64,000 bases of DNA. Source: CAG-791 sp963593905. GTDB taxonomy: Bacteria; Bacillota; Clostridia; Lachnospirales; Lachnospiraceae. Of the stretch, positions 51,279-60,886 are shown one piece after another. The notes below the pieces were generated by a model that ran no database searches, had not been told where the DNA came from, and saw only the letters and a program-made list of their open reading frames with translations. The number at the start of each line of letters is the position of its first letter. The first letter of the stretch is position 1. A program made the translations under genes and the position numbers. The stretch is taken from the NCBI GenBank assembly GCA_963593905.1, contig CAVBBL010000001.1, forward strand, positions 1 to 64,000, read 5' to 3'.

Positions 51279-53705
51279 ATGGCAGAAATCAATGAAATTC
51301 ATGAAGCAGTTCTCAAGGAGGTGCCGCAGCCTCAGCTTAGCAGAACCTTTGCTGCAGCGGACAAATCCACAAAGGAAAGGGAGAAGCTTGACAACGAGCT
51401 TCCTTCTGTGACAGGACGCACCGGTATAGGATTTGACGACGGCAGGATTGAGACCATAGCAGAATATGTCAGTCCGGAGGAACTTTATAAGGATCTGATC
51501 GAGAGAGTGCGCCGTTATCACCCTTCCGATGATATTTCTCTGATTGAAAAAGCGTTCAAGGTAGCTGATAAGGCGCATACCGGGCAGGTGCGCAAATCCG
51601 GTGAGCCCTATATCATTCATCCCCTTTATGTGGCTATCATTCTGGCAGATCTGGAAATGGACAAGGAGACCATTGCTGCCGGCCTTCTTCATGACGTGGT
51701 GGAGGACACCATCCTGACCAAGGAGGAGATCGAGGCACAGTTCGGCGCTGACGTGGCACTGCTGGTGGATGGGGTTACAAAGCTGCAGAAGCTTAAACTC
51801 TCCGGAAATTATAAGGAAAAGACCCCGGAGCAGCTGGAAATGCAGGCGGAGAATCTGCGTAAGATGTTTCTGGCCATGGCAAAGGATATCCGTGTCATTC
51901 TGATCAAGCTGGCGGATCGTCTCCACAATATGCGTACCTTAAAGCATATGCCTCCGGAGAAGCAAAAGCGCATTGCGCAGGAGACCCTGGATATTTATTC
52001 TCCGATTGCCCAGCGCCTTGGCATCAGCAAGATCAAGGTGGAGCTGGATGACCTTTCCCTTAAATATCTGAAACCGGAGGTTTATTATGATCTGGTGGAA
52101 AAGGTAGCGGAGCGCAAGACAGAGCGGGAAAAATATGTGCAGGGCATTGCACAGGAAGTCCGAGATCATATTGCGGCTGCGGGTATTGAAGGCAAAGTAG
52201 ACGGCCGTGTCAAGCACTTTTTCAGTATTTACAAAAAGATGGTGAATCAGCAAAAGACCATCGACCAGATCTATGATCTGTTTGCCGTGCGTATCATCGT
52301 GGACACAGTGAAGGACTGTTATGCAGCACTGGGTGTAATCCATGAGATGTACAAGCCCATCCCCGGGCGCTTTAAGGATTACATCGCCATGCCCAAGGCT
52401 AATATGTACCAGTCTTTGCATACTACACTGATCGGTTCCACGGGACAGCCCTTTGAGATTCAGATCCGTACCTATGAAATGCACAAGGCAGCCGAATATG
52501 GTATTGCCGCCCACTGGAAATACAAGGAAGCCTCCGACGGCAAAAAGGTGGAGACCCAGGAGGAGGAAAAGCTGGTATGGCTCAGACAGATCCTGGAGTG
52601 GCAGCAGGATATGTCCGATAACAGGGAATTCATGAACCTGCTTAAGAGCGATCTGGATCTTTTCTCTGACAGTGTATACTGCTTTACCCCCACCGGTGAG
52701 GTAAAGAACCTGCCGGCAGGCTCTACACCCATCGACTTTGCCTATGCGATCCACACAGCAGTGGGCAATAAGATGATCGGTGCGAGAGTCAATGGTAAGC
52801 TGGTAAATATCGACTATAAGATTAAAAACGGCGACCGTATCGAGGTGCTGACCTCTCAGAATTCCAGAGGCCCCAGCCGGGATTGGCTGAATGTAGTCAA
52901 GAGCGCCTCTACCAAGAATAAGATCAATCAGTGGTTTAAGAATGAATTAAAGGATGAGAATATCATCCGTGGCAAAGAGCTTTTTGCCAATTACTGTAAG
53001 GCAAAGGGCATCGTGCAGTCTGATCTGATGAAGCCGGAATATGAGGAAGCTGTGCTTCGTAAGTATGGCTTCAGAGACTGGGATGCAGTGATGGCTGCTA
53101 TCGGTCACGGCGGTCTTAAGGAAGGTCAGATCGTCAACAAGATGCAGGAACTCTACACCCAGGATCACAGCCAGAATCTCACTGACGAGGAGGTGCTTGC
53201 ACAGGTAGAGGAAAATGCAAGGCACGCCAAATCTCACGGCAAGAACGCTATTGTGGTTAAGGGAATTCACGATGTGGCGGTGCGCTTTTCCAGATGCTGC
53301 AATCCTGTGCCCGGAGATGAGATCGTGGGCTTTGTGACAAGGGGCAGAGGCGTCACCATTCACCGCACAGACTGTGTGAATATCATCCACATGCCGGAGG
53401 TGGACAGAGTACGTCTCATCGATGCAGACTGGGAAGACGGTGTGCAGACCACCAGCGAGGATTCTGCTTTTGAGGCGGAGATCCGCATTTATGCTACCGA
53501 CCGCAGTGGTCTTCTCAATGATGTGTCAAGAGCATTTACGGAAAAGAATGTAAACATCATGGGAATCAATACACGCACCAGTAAACAGGGATTGGCCACC
53601 ATGAATGTGGTCTTCCAGATCAACGGCAAGGCACAGCTGACCCAGATGATCGAGAGGCTGCGGACGATACCCAGTGTCATGGATATAGAGAGAACGACAG
53701 GCTGA
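51279..53705 (+). CDS. relA: bifunctional (p)ppGpp synthetase/hydrolase
   Basis: An 808-residue RelA/SpoT homologue. The hydrolase HD domain has HDVVEDT near residue 137, and the synthetase domain has RFKDYIAMPKANMYQSLHTT. The TGS domain starts at CFTPTGEVKNLP, and a conserved-cysteine region (RCCNPVPGDEIVGF) and an ACT domain close the protein. It makes and breaks the starvation signal (p)ppGpp. The start is ATG at 51279. A nested hairpin spans the stop codon. Confidence 0.97.
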   Translation: MAEINEIHEAVLKEVPQPQLSRTFAAADKSTKEREKLDNELPSVTGRTGIGFDDGRIETIAEYVSPEELYKDLIERVRRYHPSDDISLIEKAFKVADKAHTGQVRKSGEPYIIHPLYVAIILADLEMDKETIAAGLLHDVVEDTILTKEEIEAQFGADVALLVDGVTKLQKLKLSGNYKEKTPEQLEMQAENLRKMFLAMAKDIRVILIKLADRLHNMRTLKHMPPEKQKRIAQETLDIYSPIAQRLGISKIKVELDDLSLKYLKPEVYYDLVEKVAERKTEREKYVQGIAQEVRDHIAAAGIEGKVDGRVKHFFSIYKKMVNQQKTIDQIYDLFAVRIIVDTVKDCYAALGVIHEMYKPIPGRFKDYIAMPKANMYQSLHTTLIGSTGQPFEIQIRTYEMHKAAEYGIAAHWKYKEASDGKKVETQEEEKLVWLRQILEWQQDMSDNREFMNLLKSDLDLFSDSVYCFTPTGEVKNLPAGSTPIDFAYAIHTAVGNKMIGARVNGKLVNIDYKIKNGDRIEVLTSQNSRGPSRDWLNVVKSASTKNKINQWFKNELKDENIIRGKELFANYCKAKGIVQSDLMKPEYEEAVLRKYGFRDWDAVMAAIGHGGLKEGQIVNKMQELYTQDHSQNLTDEEVLAQVEENARHAKSHGKNAIVVKGIHDVAVRFSRCCNPVPGDEIVGFVTRGRGVTIHRTDCVNIIHMPEVDRVRLIDADWEDGVQTTSEDSAFEAEIRIYATDRSGLLNDVSRAFTEKNVNIMGINTRTSKQGLATMNVVFQINGKAQLTQMIERLRTIPSVMDIERTTG

Positions 53706-53740
53706 TGAGCTGTTTCTTAAGACAGCGAGGGACAGCCTGT
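53697..53740 (+). other. nested hairpin spanning the relA stop codon
   Basis: ACAGGCTG pairs with CAGCCTGT, enclosing a second stem GCTGT/ACAGC. No T run follows, so it is not a classic terminator. Confidence 0.55.
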
Positions 53741-53841
53741 TTGGTCAGCATCAGAGGTAAGTGCGCTGTGGGCTGCAGGAGGCGGGATGCCTGCACAGGC
53801 GCAGGACATAAAGCAGATTTTAACAGGGGTATAGAGTATAC

Positions 53842-54489
53842 ATGAGTAAAATAAAAGTAGGATATTATACAATCGGCATGGTGCAGACGAATTTTTATTT
53901 TCTGCACGAGGAGGGCAGCACAGAAGCCATTGTCTTTGATCCGGCTGATCAGGGGGATCAGCTCTATGAGGCGGTGACGGCAGAGGGACTGACCATTAAG
54001 GCTATTTTTCTGACCCATGCCCACTTTGATCATATCTGGGGAGCAGAGGATCTGCGAAACCTTGCCAAGGCGCCGATTTATGCCAACGAAGAGGAAAAAC
54101 CGCTGTGCGAAAGCGCAGATACCAATTGTTCCAGAGACTGCGGCAGACCCTGCACGGTGACACCGGACCGGTATCTGAAGGATGGGGAGAGTGTCACGAT
54201 AGCCGGGATGACAGTTCGTATGATCTCCACACCCGGTCATACCGTTGGCAGCTGTTGTTATTATATCGAGGGAGATGACGCCGGAGTGAAGCAGCATATT
54301 CTCATGAGCGGCGACACCCTTTTTGAGGAATCTGTGGGAAGGACAGATCTGCCCACCGGTTCTACCGGCGCACTGGTGCGTTCCGTGAGAGAAAAGCTTT
54401 TTATCCTGCCGGAGGATACAGCGGTTTATCCGGGACACGGAGATATGACCACCATCGGCCATGAAAAGCAATTTAATTCCTTTGTGTAG
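53842..54489 (+). CDS. metallo-beta-lactamase fold hydrolase (glyoxalase II-like)
   Basis: A 215-residue hydrolase. The metal motif THAHFDHIWG lies near residue 55, with later ligands in STPGHTVGS, GDTLFEE and PGHGDMT. It resembles glyoxalase II and related thioester hydrolases; substrate unknown. It starts 136 bp after relA and ends 14 bp before hemZ, so it is probably co-transcribed with hemZ. Confidence 0.9.
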   Translation: MSKIKVGYYTIGMVQTNFYFLHEEGSTEAIVFDPADQGDQLYEAVTAEGLTIKAIFLTHAHFDHIWGAEDLRNLAKAPIYANEEEKPLCESADTNCSRDCGRPCTVTPDRYLKDGESVTIAGMTVRMISTPGHTVGSCCYYIEGDDAGVKQHILMSGDTLFEESVGRTDLPTGSTGALVRSVREKLFILPEDTAVYPGHGDMTTIGHEKQFNSFV

Positions 54490-54503
54490 AGGAAGCAGAG
54501 CAA

Positions 54504-56009
54504 ATGATATTGGCAATTGAAAATATAGAATTATACAGTTACGAGATTCATTCTCTGATCAAGGCCTTTTATCCGGGAGAGGATGTCAAGGTGCTGACAG
54601 AAGGCTCAGCTTCCATGGAGGAGTTTCTGACCAGACTGAAAAGACAAAGGGAGAAAAGCCTGTCGGTGCAGTTTCGTGTGGATTTTCAGCCGGAGCAGAT
54701 TACAGTTTCTGTAGATGATAAAAGCTGGACGAGTGCTGCAGTGGAAAGATCCCACAGTGCCGCAGGGGAAACTGTAGATTATACGCAAAAGAGCAAGGCT
54801 TGCAAGGATGATTTAAAACACCTGCTCTACGATGCCCTGGCAGAATATACCGGTCAGCATCTTCCCTGGGGAGAATTGATCGGTATCCGGCCTACCAAGA
54901 TCGCTATGACCAGACTCCTGGAGGGAGAAAGCCCTGAGGAGGCCGCCCTTTTCATGGAGCAGGAATATCTGGTCAGCAGGGAAAAAGCGTCTCTGGCGGC
55001 ACAGATAGCCGATACGGAGAGAGAAATCCTGCGGGATATCCACTACGAGGACGGTTACAGCTTGTATATCGGCATTCCCTTCTGCCCTACGACCTGCCTG
55101 TATTGTTCTTTTCCTTCCTTTAATATTGCCATGTGGAAGGATCGCATCTGGGATTACCTGCATGCGCTGGAAAAAGAGATAGAAGAGACAGCGCGGATGA
55201 TGGAAGGGAAGATTCTGGATACCATTTATATCGGCGGCGGTACGCCCACATCTCTGGAGGCAGAGCAGTTGGACTGGCTCTGCGGTGTCATAGAAAAAAA
55301 TTTTGATATGAGCACAGTACAGGAATTTACGGTGGAGGCAGGCAGACCGGACAGTATTACGGCACAGAAGCTGCAGGCCCTGCGCCGTCATCCTGTCACC
55401 AGAATCAGCATCAATCCCCAGACGATGAAGGAAGATACGCTGCGGATTATAGGCCGCCGTCACAGTGTACAGCAGGTCATCGATATTTTCCACGAAGCCA
55501 GAGAATGCGGCTTTGATAATATCAATATGGACCTGATTTTGGGACTGCCCGGGGAAAACGCACTGGATGTGAAAAATACCACAGAGGCTGTGAAGGCCTT
55601 GGCGCCGGACTCCCTGACTGTACACTCCCTGGCCATCAAGCGGGCATCAAGACTTCGGCAGATCATAGATGAAAAGGGATATCCGGTGCTGGAGAATACG
55701 GATGAGACCATGGAGATTGCCGGTTTGGCCGCTAAAGAGATGGGTATGGAAGCCTACTATCTCTACAGGCAGAAGAACATGTCCGGTAATTTTGAAAATG
55801 TGGGTTATGCGAAACCCGGCAAATTCGGAATTTATAATATCCTGATTATGGAAGAGAAGCAGACCATTATGGCGTTAGGCGCCGGAAGCATCACCAAGAG
55901 AGTATTTCCGGGAGGCCGGATTGAACGATGTGATAATGCCAAGGATGTGACGACCTATATTGCCGGCATTGATGAGATGATCGAACGGAAAAAAAGACTG
56001 TTTTCATAA
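54504..56009 (+). CDS. hemZ: oxygen-independent coproporphyrinogen III oxidase-like radical SAM protein HemZ
   Basis: A 501-residue radical SAM enzyme. The cluster motif CPTTCLYCSFPS lies near residue 194 and differs from HemN by spacing and sequence; YIGGGTPTSL follows. The N-terminal 180 residues are specific to HemZ. In Bacillus HemZ acts in anaerobic haem synthesis; in Clostridia the role is less certain. Confidence 0.92.
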   Translation: MILAIENIELYSYEIHSLIKAFYPGEDVKVLTEGSASMEEFLTRLKRQREKSLSVQFRVDFQPEQITVSVDDKSWTSAAVERSHSAAGETVDYTQKSKACKDDLKHLLYDALAEYTGQHLPWGELIGIRPTKIAMTRLLEGESPEEAALFMEQEYLVSREKASLAAQIADTEREILRDIHYEDGYSLYIGIPFCPTTCLYCSFPSFNIAMWKDRIWDYLHALEKEIEETARMMEGKILDTIYIGGGTPTSLEAEQLDWLCGVIEKNFDMSTVQEFTVEAGRPDSITAQKLQALRRHPVTRISINPQTMKEDTLRIIGRRHSVQQVIDIFHEARECGFDNINMDLILGLPGENALDVKNTTEAVKALAPDSLTVHSLAIKRASRLRQIIDEKGYPVLENTDETMEIAGLAAKEMGMEAYYLYRQKNMSGNFENVGYAKPGKFGIYNILIMEEKQTIMALGAGSITKRVFPGGRIERCDNAKDVTTYIAGIDEMIERKKRLFS

Positions 56010-56167
56010 ATGTGCTCTGTAGTTTCTTCCTGCATTGCCCGGGGTATTGCTTTGGTTGACTTAATCATTTTTGCATAAGGCTTCATAAGATGCTTTACAA
56101 AATGCTCCAAAAAGTAACAGTGCTTGAAAGAACATCAGATGAGTGAATAATAGGAGAGGGACTGCCT

Positions 56168-57025
56168 ATGAAAAAAAGCAATCCTTTGAGAAGTAAAAAA
56201 GTTTTCACATTGCTTGGCATATTGGCGGGAGCAGTTGTCCTGACCGCCTGCACGGGTACCAGGGACGAGACAGTATATCGGTATAAGGACACGGAGATCC
56301 TTAGTGATGAATTTTATGTGGATAAGACGGTGTATGCGCCGGGAGTGATGAAGCTCTATTACAGAGGCGACGATCCTGATCCGAAGGATGTTTACTGCTA
56401 CGGTTCAGATTTCGTTCAGTTTGATGAGAATTATACCTATACTTTTGAAAAAGGTGTCCTCACCATAGAGGCAGATTTTGCGCAGAAGATCAGCGGCCTC
56501 ACCATTGATGATGCTTATAACGGCAGGATACTACACCTTCGATATCTGGATACCGGACAATTTGCCTGGCTGACGGAGGAATTGTGGCTGGATGACGGCT
56601 GGGTAGAAACAGGAAATAAGGAAAGCTATTATTCTGCTGAAGAGTTGGCTGCACAGGAGGAAGAGACGCAAGCAAAGCAAGAGGAGTCGGCAGAACTCTA
56701 TGACCTTCTGGAAGGTACGTGGGTCACGGAGGACGGACTGGATAAGCTGATATTCCGAAAACTGGAGGACGATACCACACCTTATGTGGAAGATATGTAC
56801 TTTGATGAGGAAAGCCGTGAATGGCAAAGCGGCGGGATGGCTGTAGAAAGTCTGTATCAGGAAAAGGACCATGATGAGGAAGGTGAGGAAACCGGACTGA
56901 TCAGAATCTTTTTGGAAAACAGCGATCATTCTGCCAGAGGTATGGATGTTCTTTATGATCCGCAAAATGAGACCATACAGGCATACGGAGAAGAGCCTAC
57001 ATACTATAAGGAAACCAAGGAATAA
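56168..57025 (+). CDS. putative lipoprotein
   Basis: A 285-residue protein with a signal peptide and lipobox (VVLTACTG; Cys28 would carry the lipid). The mature part is acidic and rich in Tyr, Asp and Glu, with beta-strand-like stretches and a long helical stretch of Glu/Gln. No family recognised. It stands alone, starts with AGGAGAGG, and is followed by a 700-bp spacer with a terminator. It is probably attached to the outer face of the membrane; function unknown. Confidence 0.75.
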   Translation: MKKSNPLRSKKVFTLLGILAGAVVLTACTGTRDETVYRYKDTEILSDEFYVDKTVYAPGVMKLYYRGDDPDPKDVYCYGSDFVQFDENYTYTFEKGVLTIEADFAQKISGLTIDDAYNGRILHLRYLDTGQFAWLTEELWLDDGWVETGNKESYYSAEELAAQEEETQAKQEESAELYDLLEGTWVTEDGLDKLIFRKLEDDTTPYVEDMYFDEESREWQSGGMAVESLYQEKDHDEEGEETGLIRIFLENSDHSARGMDVLYDPQNETIQAYGEEPTYYKETKE

Positions 57026-57191
57026 ATCAGAAAGAATACTAAGAAGATACGCAAGAAGAAAACCAAGATAAAGTTAAAGAAATAAGCAAAAAATCAGCAA
57101 GGATAAATAAACAAAGAAAAATAAACAAGGAAATTTACAAAGAGATAAGTGGGAAACTGACTTGTGTTCCTGGATATCTCGTGTAGAATTC

Positions 57192-57234
57192 GAAAATCCG
57201 ATGCAGTATCAAAACAGACTGTATCGGATTTTTG
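57192..57234 (+). terminator. terminator after the lipoprotein gene
   Basis: AAAATCCGATGCAGT pairs with ACTGTATCGGATTTTT across a ten-base loop with one mismatch, and the Ts of the arm form the tail. Confidence 0.88.
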
Positions 57235-57350
57235 GTTTCCAGTTTACATACACAACACTGAGACCGCTTGAGCTTAAATACAAAGTGACTTTTGCAGAAT
57301 GAAAAGCAGCATTTTTTTGTGCATGCTTTTTTCACTTTTTCGTTCCGCAC

Positions 57351-57379
57351 TTGCCAATAATGAAAAAGTGGAGTATAGT
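57351..57379 (+). promoter_or_regulatory. topA: putative topA promoter
   Basis: TTGCCA and TATAGT with a 17-bp spacer, about 340 bp before topA. Confidence 0.55.
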
Positions 57380-57721
57380 TCAATCGTTTTAAACTTTTGG
57401 GAAAGATGCATAAAGAGTGTAGTTTGTATACAAAGTAAGTTGCAAGTAGCACTGATTTTCTGCTTTATATTTCCTATATATTTCCTTTATGATTCTGGAA
57501 ATGTGCAGTAAATATAAAGCAGAAACAAGGGAGAAAGGTTGCGGGAGCGCATAGTAATCCCCATTCCGCAGGCGCTTTGCGTCGGAGGAATCCCAAAGCA
57601 AACTTCAGATTTGCTTTTTCGCACTGATCTTCTATTAGGTTGGGCAATATCTTTTACCCGCAGCATCAGGGAAAGTATAGAACAGTATAAAAATACAAAG
57701 TTATAAACAGGAGTTTAATCC

Positions 57722-59833
57722 ATGGCAAAGTATCTGGTTATAGTAGAGTCACCTGCCAAGGTGAAGACAATCAAGAAATTTCTGGGTTCGCAGTATGAAG
57801 TGGCTGCGAGCAATGGACATGTGCGGGATCTGCCCAAGAGTCAGATGGGCATCGACATAGAAAATGATTATGAGCCTAAGTACATTACCATCCGGGGCAA
57901 GGGAGAATTGCTGGCGGGACTTCGAAAGCTGGTCAAAAAGGCTGATAAAATCTATCTGGCGACGGACCCTGACCGAGAGGGAGAAGCTATTTCCTGGCAC
58001 CTGATCACCGCTTTGAAGCTGCAGGAACAGAACAAAAAGGTCTATCGAATCACCTTTAATGAAATTACGAAGAAGGCGGTCTCAGAGTCTTTAAAAAATG
58101 CCAGAGAGATCGATATGAATCTGGTCAACGCGCAGGAGGCCAGACGATGCCTTGACCGTATCGTAGGATATAAGATCTCTCCTTTGCTGTGGGCAAAGGT
58201 AAAGAGAGGTCTGTCTGCGGGAAGAGTGCAATCTGTGGCGCTGCGCATGATCGGAGACAGGGAAGATGAGATCAACTCCTTTATTCCTAAGGAGTATTGG
58301 ACTCTGGATGCACAATTTAAGGTGCAGGGAGAGAAAAAGCCTCTGACGGCGCACTACTATGGACCGGCGGACAACGGCCGCAAGAAGGCAGAGCTGGAGA
58401 ATGAGGAGCAGACAAAGGCAGTGCAGGACTCCCTGCAGGGAGCGGCTTTTGCAGTGACGGAAGTGAAAAAGGGAGAGCGTACGAAAAAGGCGCCCCTGCC
58501 TTTTACCACTTCCACCTTGCAGCAGGAAGCCAGTAAGACGCTGAATTTCTCCACGCAAAAGACCATGCGGATCGCTCAGCAGCTGTATGAAGGCGTGGAT
58601 GTAAAAGGCAGCGGTACGGTAGGTATCATCACCTATCTTCGTACCGACAGTACCCGTATCTCCGATGAGGCGCTGGAGAGCTCTGCATCCTATATCAAGG
58701 AAAACTACGGAGAAGAGTATCTTTCTCAGACAGAGACTGCAAAGAAAGCAGGCGCCAAGATCCAGGATGCTCACGAGGCGATTCGCCCCACGGACATTAC
58801 GAGAACGCCTGCCTCTGTGAAGGAATCTCTTTCCAGGGATCAGTTCCGTTTATATCAACTGATCTGGAAGCGCTTCGTGGCCTGCCGTATGAGCGCGGCT
58901 CGCTATGAGACTACGCAGGTGCGCATTACAGGTACTCCCGGCAATGTAAAATATCCGGCCCAGGTCTTTACGGTATCTGCCTCCCGTATCGTATTTGACG
59001 GCTTTTTAAGTGTCTATACCCAGGAAGAGGATGAGGAAAAGTCCGATGTGCTCACCAAAGGTCTGGATGAGTCTTCCGTGCTGTCTTTGCAGGCCTTCGA
59101 TCCTAAACAGCACTTCACCCAGCCTGTGCCTCATTACACAGAGGCCTCTCTGGTCAGAGCATTGGAGGAGCAGGGCATCGGCCGCCCGAGCACCTATGCG
59201 CCTACCATTACCACCATTTTGGCTCGCCGCTATGTAGTAAAGGAAGAGAAAAATCTCTACATGACAGAACTGGGAGAAGTGGTGAATAAGATGATGAAAG
59301 AGGCATTTCCTTCCATTGTAGATCCCAGCTTTACAGCGAATCTGGAAGTGCTGCTGGACGGTGTGGCAGAGGGCAATGTGCGCTGGAAGACCATTATCGA
59401 AAACTTCTACCCCGATCTGGATGAGGCGGTGAAAAAGGCGGAGAAGGAACTGGCAGAGGTAAAGATTGCCGACGAGGAGACGGAGGAAATCTGCGAAAAC
59501 TGTGGCCGTCACATGGTGATCAAATACGGCCCCCATGGCCGCTTCCTGGCCTGCCCCGGCTTTCCGGACTGCCGTAACACCAAGCCTTATTTTGAAAAGA
59601 TTGGTGTGGTCTGCCCGAAGTGCGGCAAGGATATCGTCCTTAAAAAGACAAAGAAGGGCAGAAAATACTACGGCTGCATGGGAAATCCGGAGTGCGACTT
59701 TATGGTATGGCAGAAGCCAAACAGTAAAAAGTGTCCTCGGTGCGGCGGTCTGATGCTGGAAAAAGGCAATAAGCTGGTGTGCGCTGATGAGGAGTGCGGC
59801 TATGTAGAGGATAAGCCGGCAAAAGAGGAATAG
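57722..59833 (+). CDS. topA: DNA topoisomerase I
   Basis: A 703-residue type IA topoisomerase that relaxes negative supercoils. The TOPRIM domain starts YLVIVESPAKVKTIKKFLG with acidic DPDREGEAISW. The catalytic tyrosine is Tyr305 in TYLRTDSTRIS. The C-terminus has three four-cysteine zinc ribbons (CENCG, CPKCG, CPRCG). Length is standard for Firmicutes. codY follows 230 bp later, the usual order. Confidence 0.97.
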   Translation: MAKYLVIVESPAKVKTIKKFLGSQYEVAASNGHVRDLPKSQMGIDIENDYEPKYITIRGKGELLAGLRKLVKKADKIYLATDPDREGEAISWHLITALKLQEQNKKVYRITFNEITKKAVSESLKNAREIDMNLVNAQEARRCLDRIVGYKISPLLWAKVKRGLSAGRVQSVALRMIGDREDEINSFIPKEYWTLDAQFKVQGEKKPLTAHYYGPADNGRKKAELENEEQTKAVQDSLQGAAFAVTEVKKGERTKKAPLPFTTSTLQQEASKTLNFSTQKTMRIAQQLYEGVDVKGSGTVGIITYLRTDSTRISDEALESSASYIKENYGEEYLSQTETAKKAGAKIQDAHEAIRPTDITRTPASVKESLSRDQFRLYQLIWKRFVACRMSAARYETTQVRITGTPGNVKYPAQVFTVSASRIVFDGFLSVYTQEEDEEKSDVLTKGLDESSVLSLQAFDPKQHFTQPVPHYTEASLVRALEEQGIGRPSTYAPTITTILARRYVVKEEKNLYMTELGEVVNKMMKEAFPSIVDPSFTANLEVLLDGVAEGNVRWKTIIENFYPDLDEAVKKAEKELAEVKIADEETEEICENCGRHMVIKYGPHGRFLACPGFPDCRNTKPYFEKIGVVCPKCGKDIVLKKTKKGRKYYGCMGNPECDFMVWQKPNSKKCPRCGGLMLEKGNKLVCADEECGYVEDKPAKEE

Positions 59834-60065
59834 GATGGAGACTCTTGTAAGGCTCATGCACTCGAAAATATTTCGTTGATTGCTTTCTTAGCCGAGAAAT
59901 TTACAGTAGTAAATATTGTGCTAATCGTCGTTGAAATCAGACAATTCTATTGAAACAACTGTTTTGTTATGGTACGATTGTTTTTGTAGGATATAGACTG
60001 AAAATGCATCCTGATTCCGGGAGATGCCGGGCAGGAGATGAGGGGACGACGGGAGGCGCAATATC

Positions 60066-60860
60066 GTGGCAATGAACAATGTGAAGCTGTTAGACAAGAC
60101 CAGAAAGATCGGAAAACTTCTTCATAATAATAATACCGGCAAGGTGGTATTTAACGACATCTGCCGTATTATGTGCGATATTCTCAATTCCAATATCCTT
60201 GTGATTTCCCGAAAAGGAAAGGTGCTGGGCTACGGAGAAGTAGATGCGGTCAAGTCCTTGACAGAGATGATTATCGATAAGGTGGGCACCTTTATAGACC
60301 CTGCCCTGAATGAGCGGTTTCTGGGTGTTCTTTCCACCAAGGAAAATGTGAATCTGGATACCCTGGGATTCGAGCAGGATGTAGAGGATGATTACAATGC
60401 GATCATCGCACCGATCGAGATCGCCGGTGAGAGACTGGGCACTGTCTTTATCTATAAGCAGAAGGAACAATACGATATCGACGACATCATTCTCTGTGAG
60501 TACGGTACCACAGTGGTGAGCCTGGAGATGCTCAGGGCGGTGACAGAGGAGAATGCGGAGGAGAATCGCAAAATCTCCGTAGTGAAGTCTGCCATCAGCA
60601 CGTTGAGTTATACAGAGATGGAGGCAATCATCCATATCTTTGAGGAATTAAACGGAACAGAAGGTATTCTGGTGGCCAGCAAGATTGCGGATAAAGAGGG
60701 TATCACCCGCTCCGTGATCGTCAATGCACTTCGCAAATTTGAATCAGCAGGTGTCATCGAATCCCGTTCCTCCGGTATGAAGGGAACCTATATTAAAGTA
60801 TTAAATGACGCAGTTTACGGTGAAATCGACCAGATGAAGAAACAGCTGCATGGAGAGTAA
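60066..60860 (+). CDS. codY: GTP-sensing global repressor CodY
   Basis: A 264-residue regulator that senses GTP and branched-chain amino acids and represses stationary-phase genes in Firmicutes. The N-terminal GAF domain spans residues about 1-160. The C-terminal winged helix-turn-helix is ASKIADKEGITRSVIVNALR, the signature of CodY. Start is GTG at 60066 (GGAGG nine bases upstream) or ATG at 60072. No clear CodY operator was found nearby. Confidence 0.96.
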   Translation: MAMNNVKLLDKTRKIGKLLHNNNTGKVVFNDICRIMCDILNSNILVISRKGKVLGYGEVDAVKSLTEMIIDKVGTFIDPALNERFLGVLSTKENVNLDTLGFEQDVEDDYNAIIAPIEIAGERLGTVFIYKQKEQYDIDDIILCEYGTTVVSLEMLRAVTEENAEENRKISVVKSAISTLSYTEMEAIIHIFEELNGTEGILVASKIADKEGITRSVIVNALRKFESAGVIESRSSGMKGTYIKVLNDAVYGEIDQMKKQLHGE

Positions 60861-60886
60861 TGTAAATGCGGCCAGAAAGGAGAGAA

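Larger units (their letters stand above)
57026..57721. other. 696-bp spacer with A-rich repeat, terminator and topA promoter
   Basis: 57026-57140 is A-rich, loosely repeated AAGAAAnAAG-type sequence. A terminator lies at 57192-57234 and a promoter at 57351-57379. A short open frame of 70 codons at 57299 has no RBS and no recognisable product, so it is not called. Part of the region near 57549-57572 is an inverted near match to 27372-27390. Confidence 0.5.

Noticed and set aside
57299..57511. Small membrane protein of 70 residues
   Set aside because: No RBS, sequence overlaps the likely topA promoter, and composition looks like spacer DNA.
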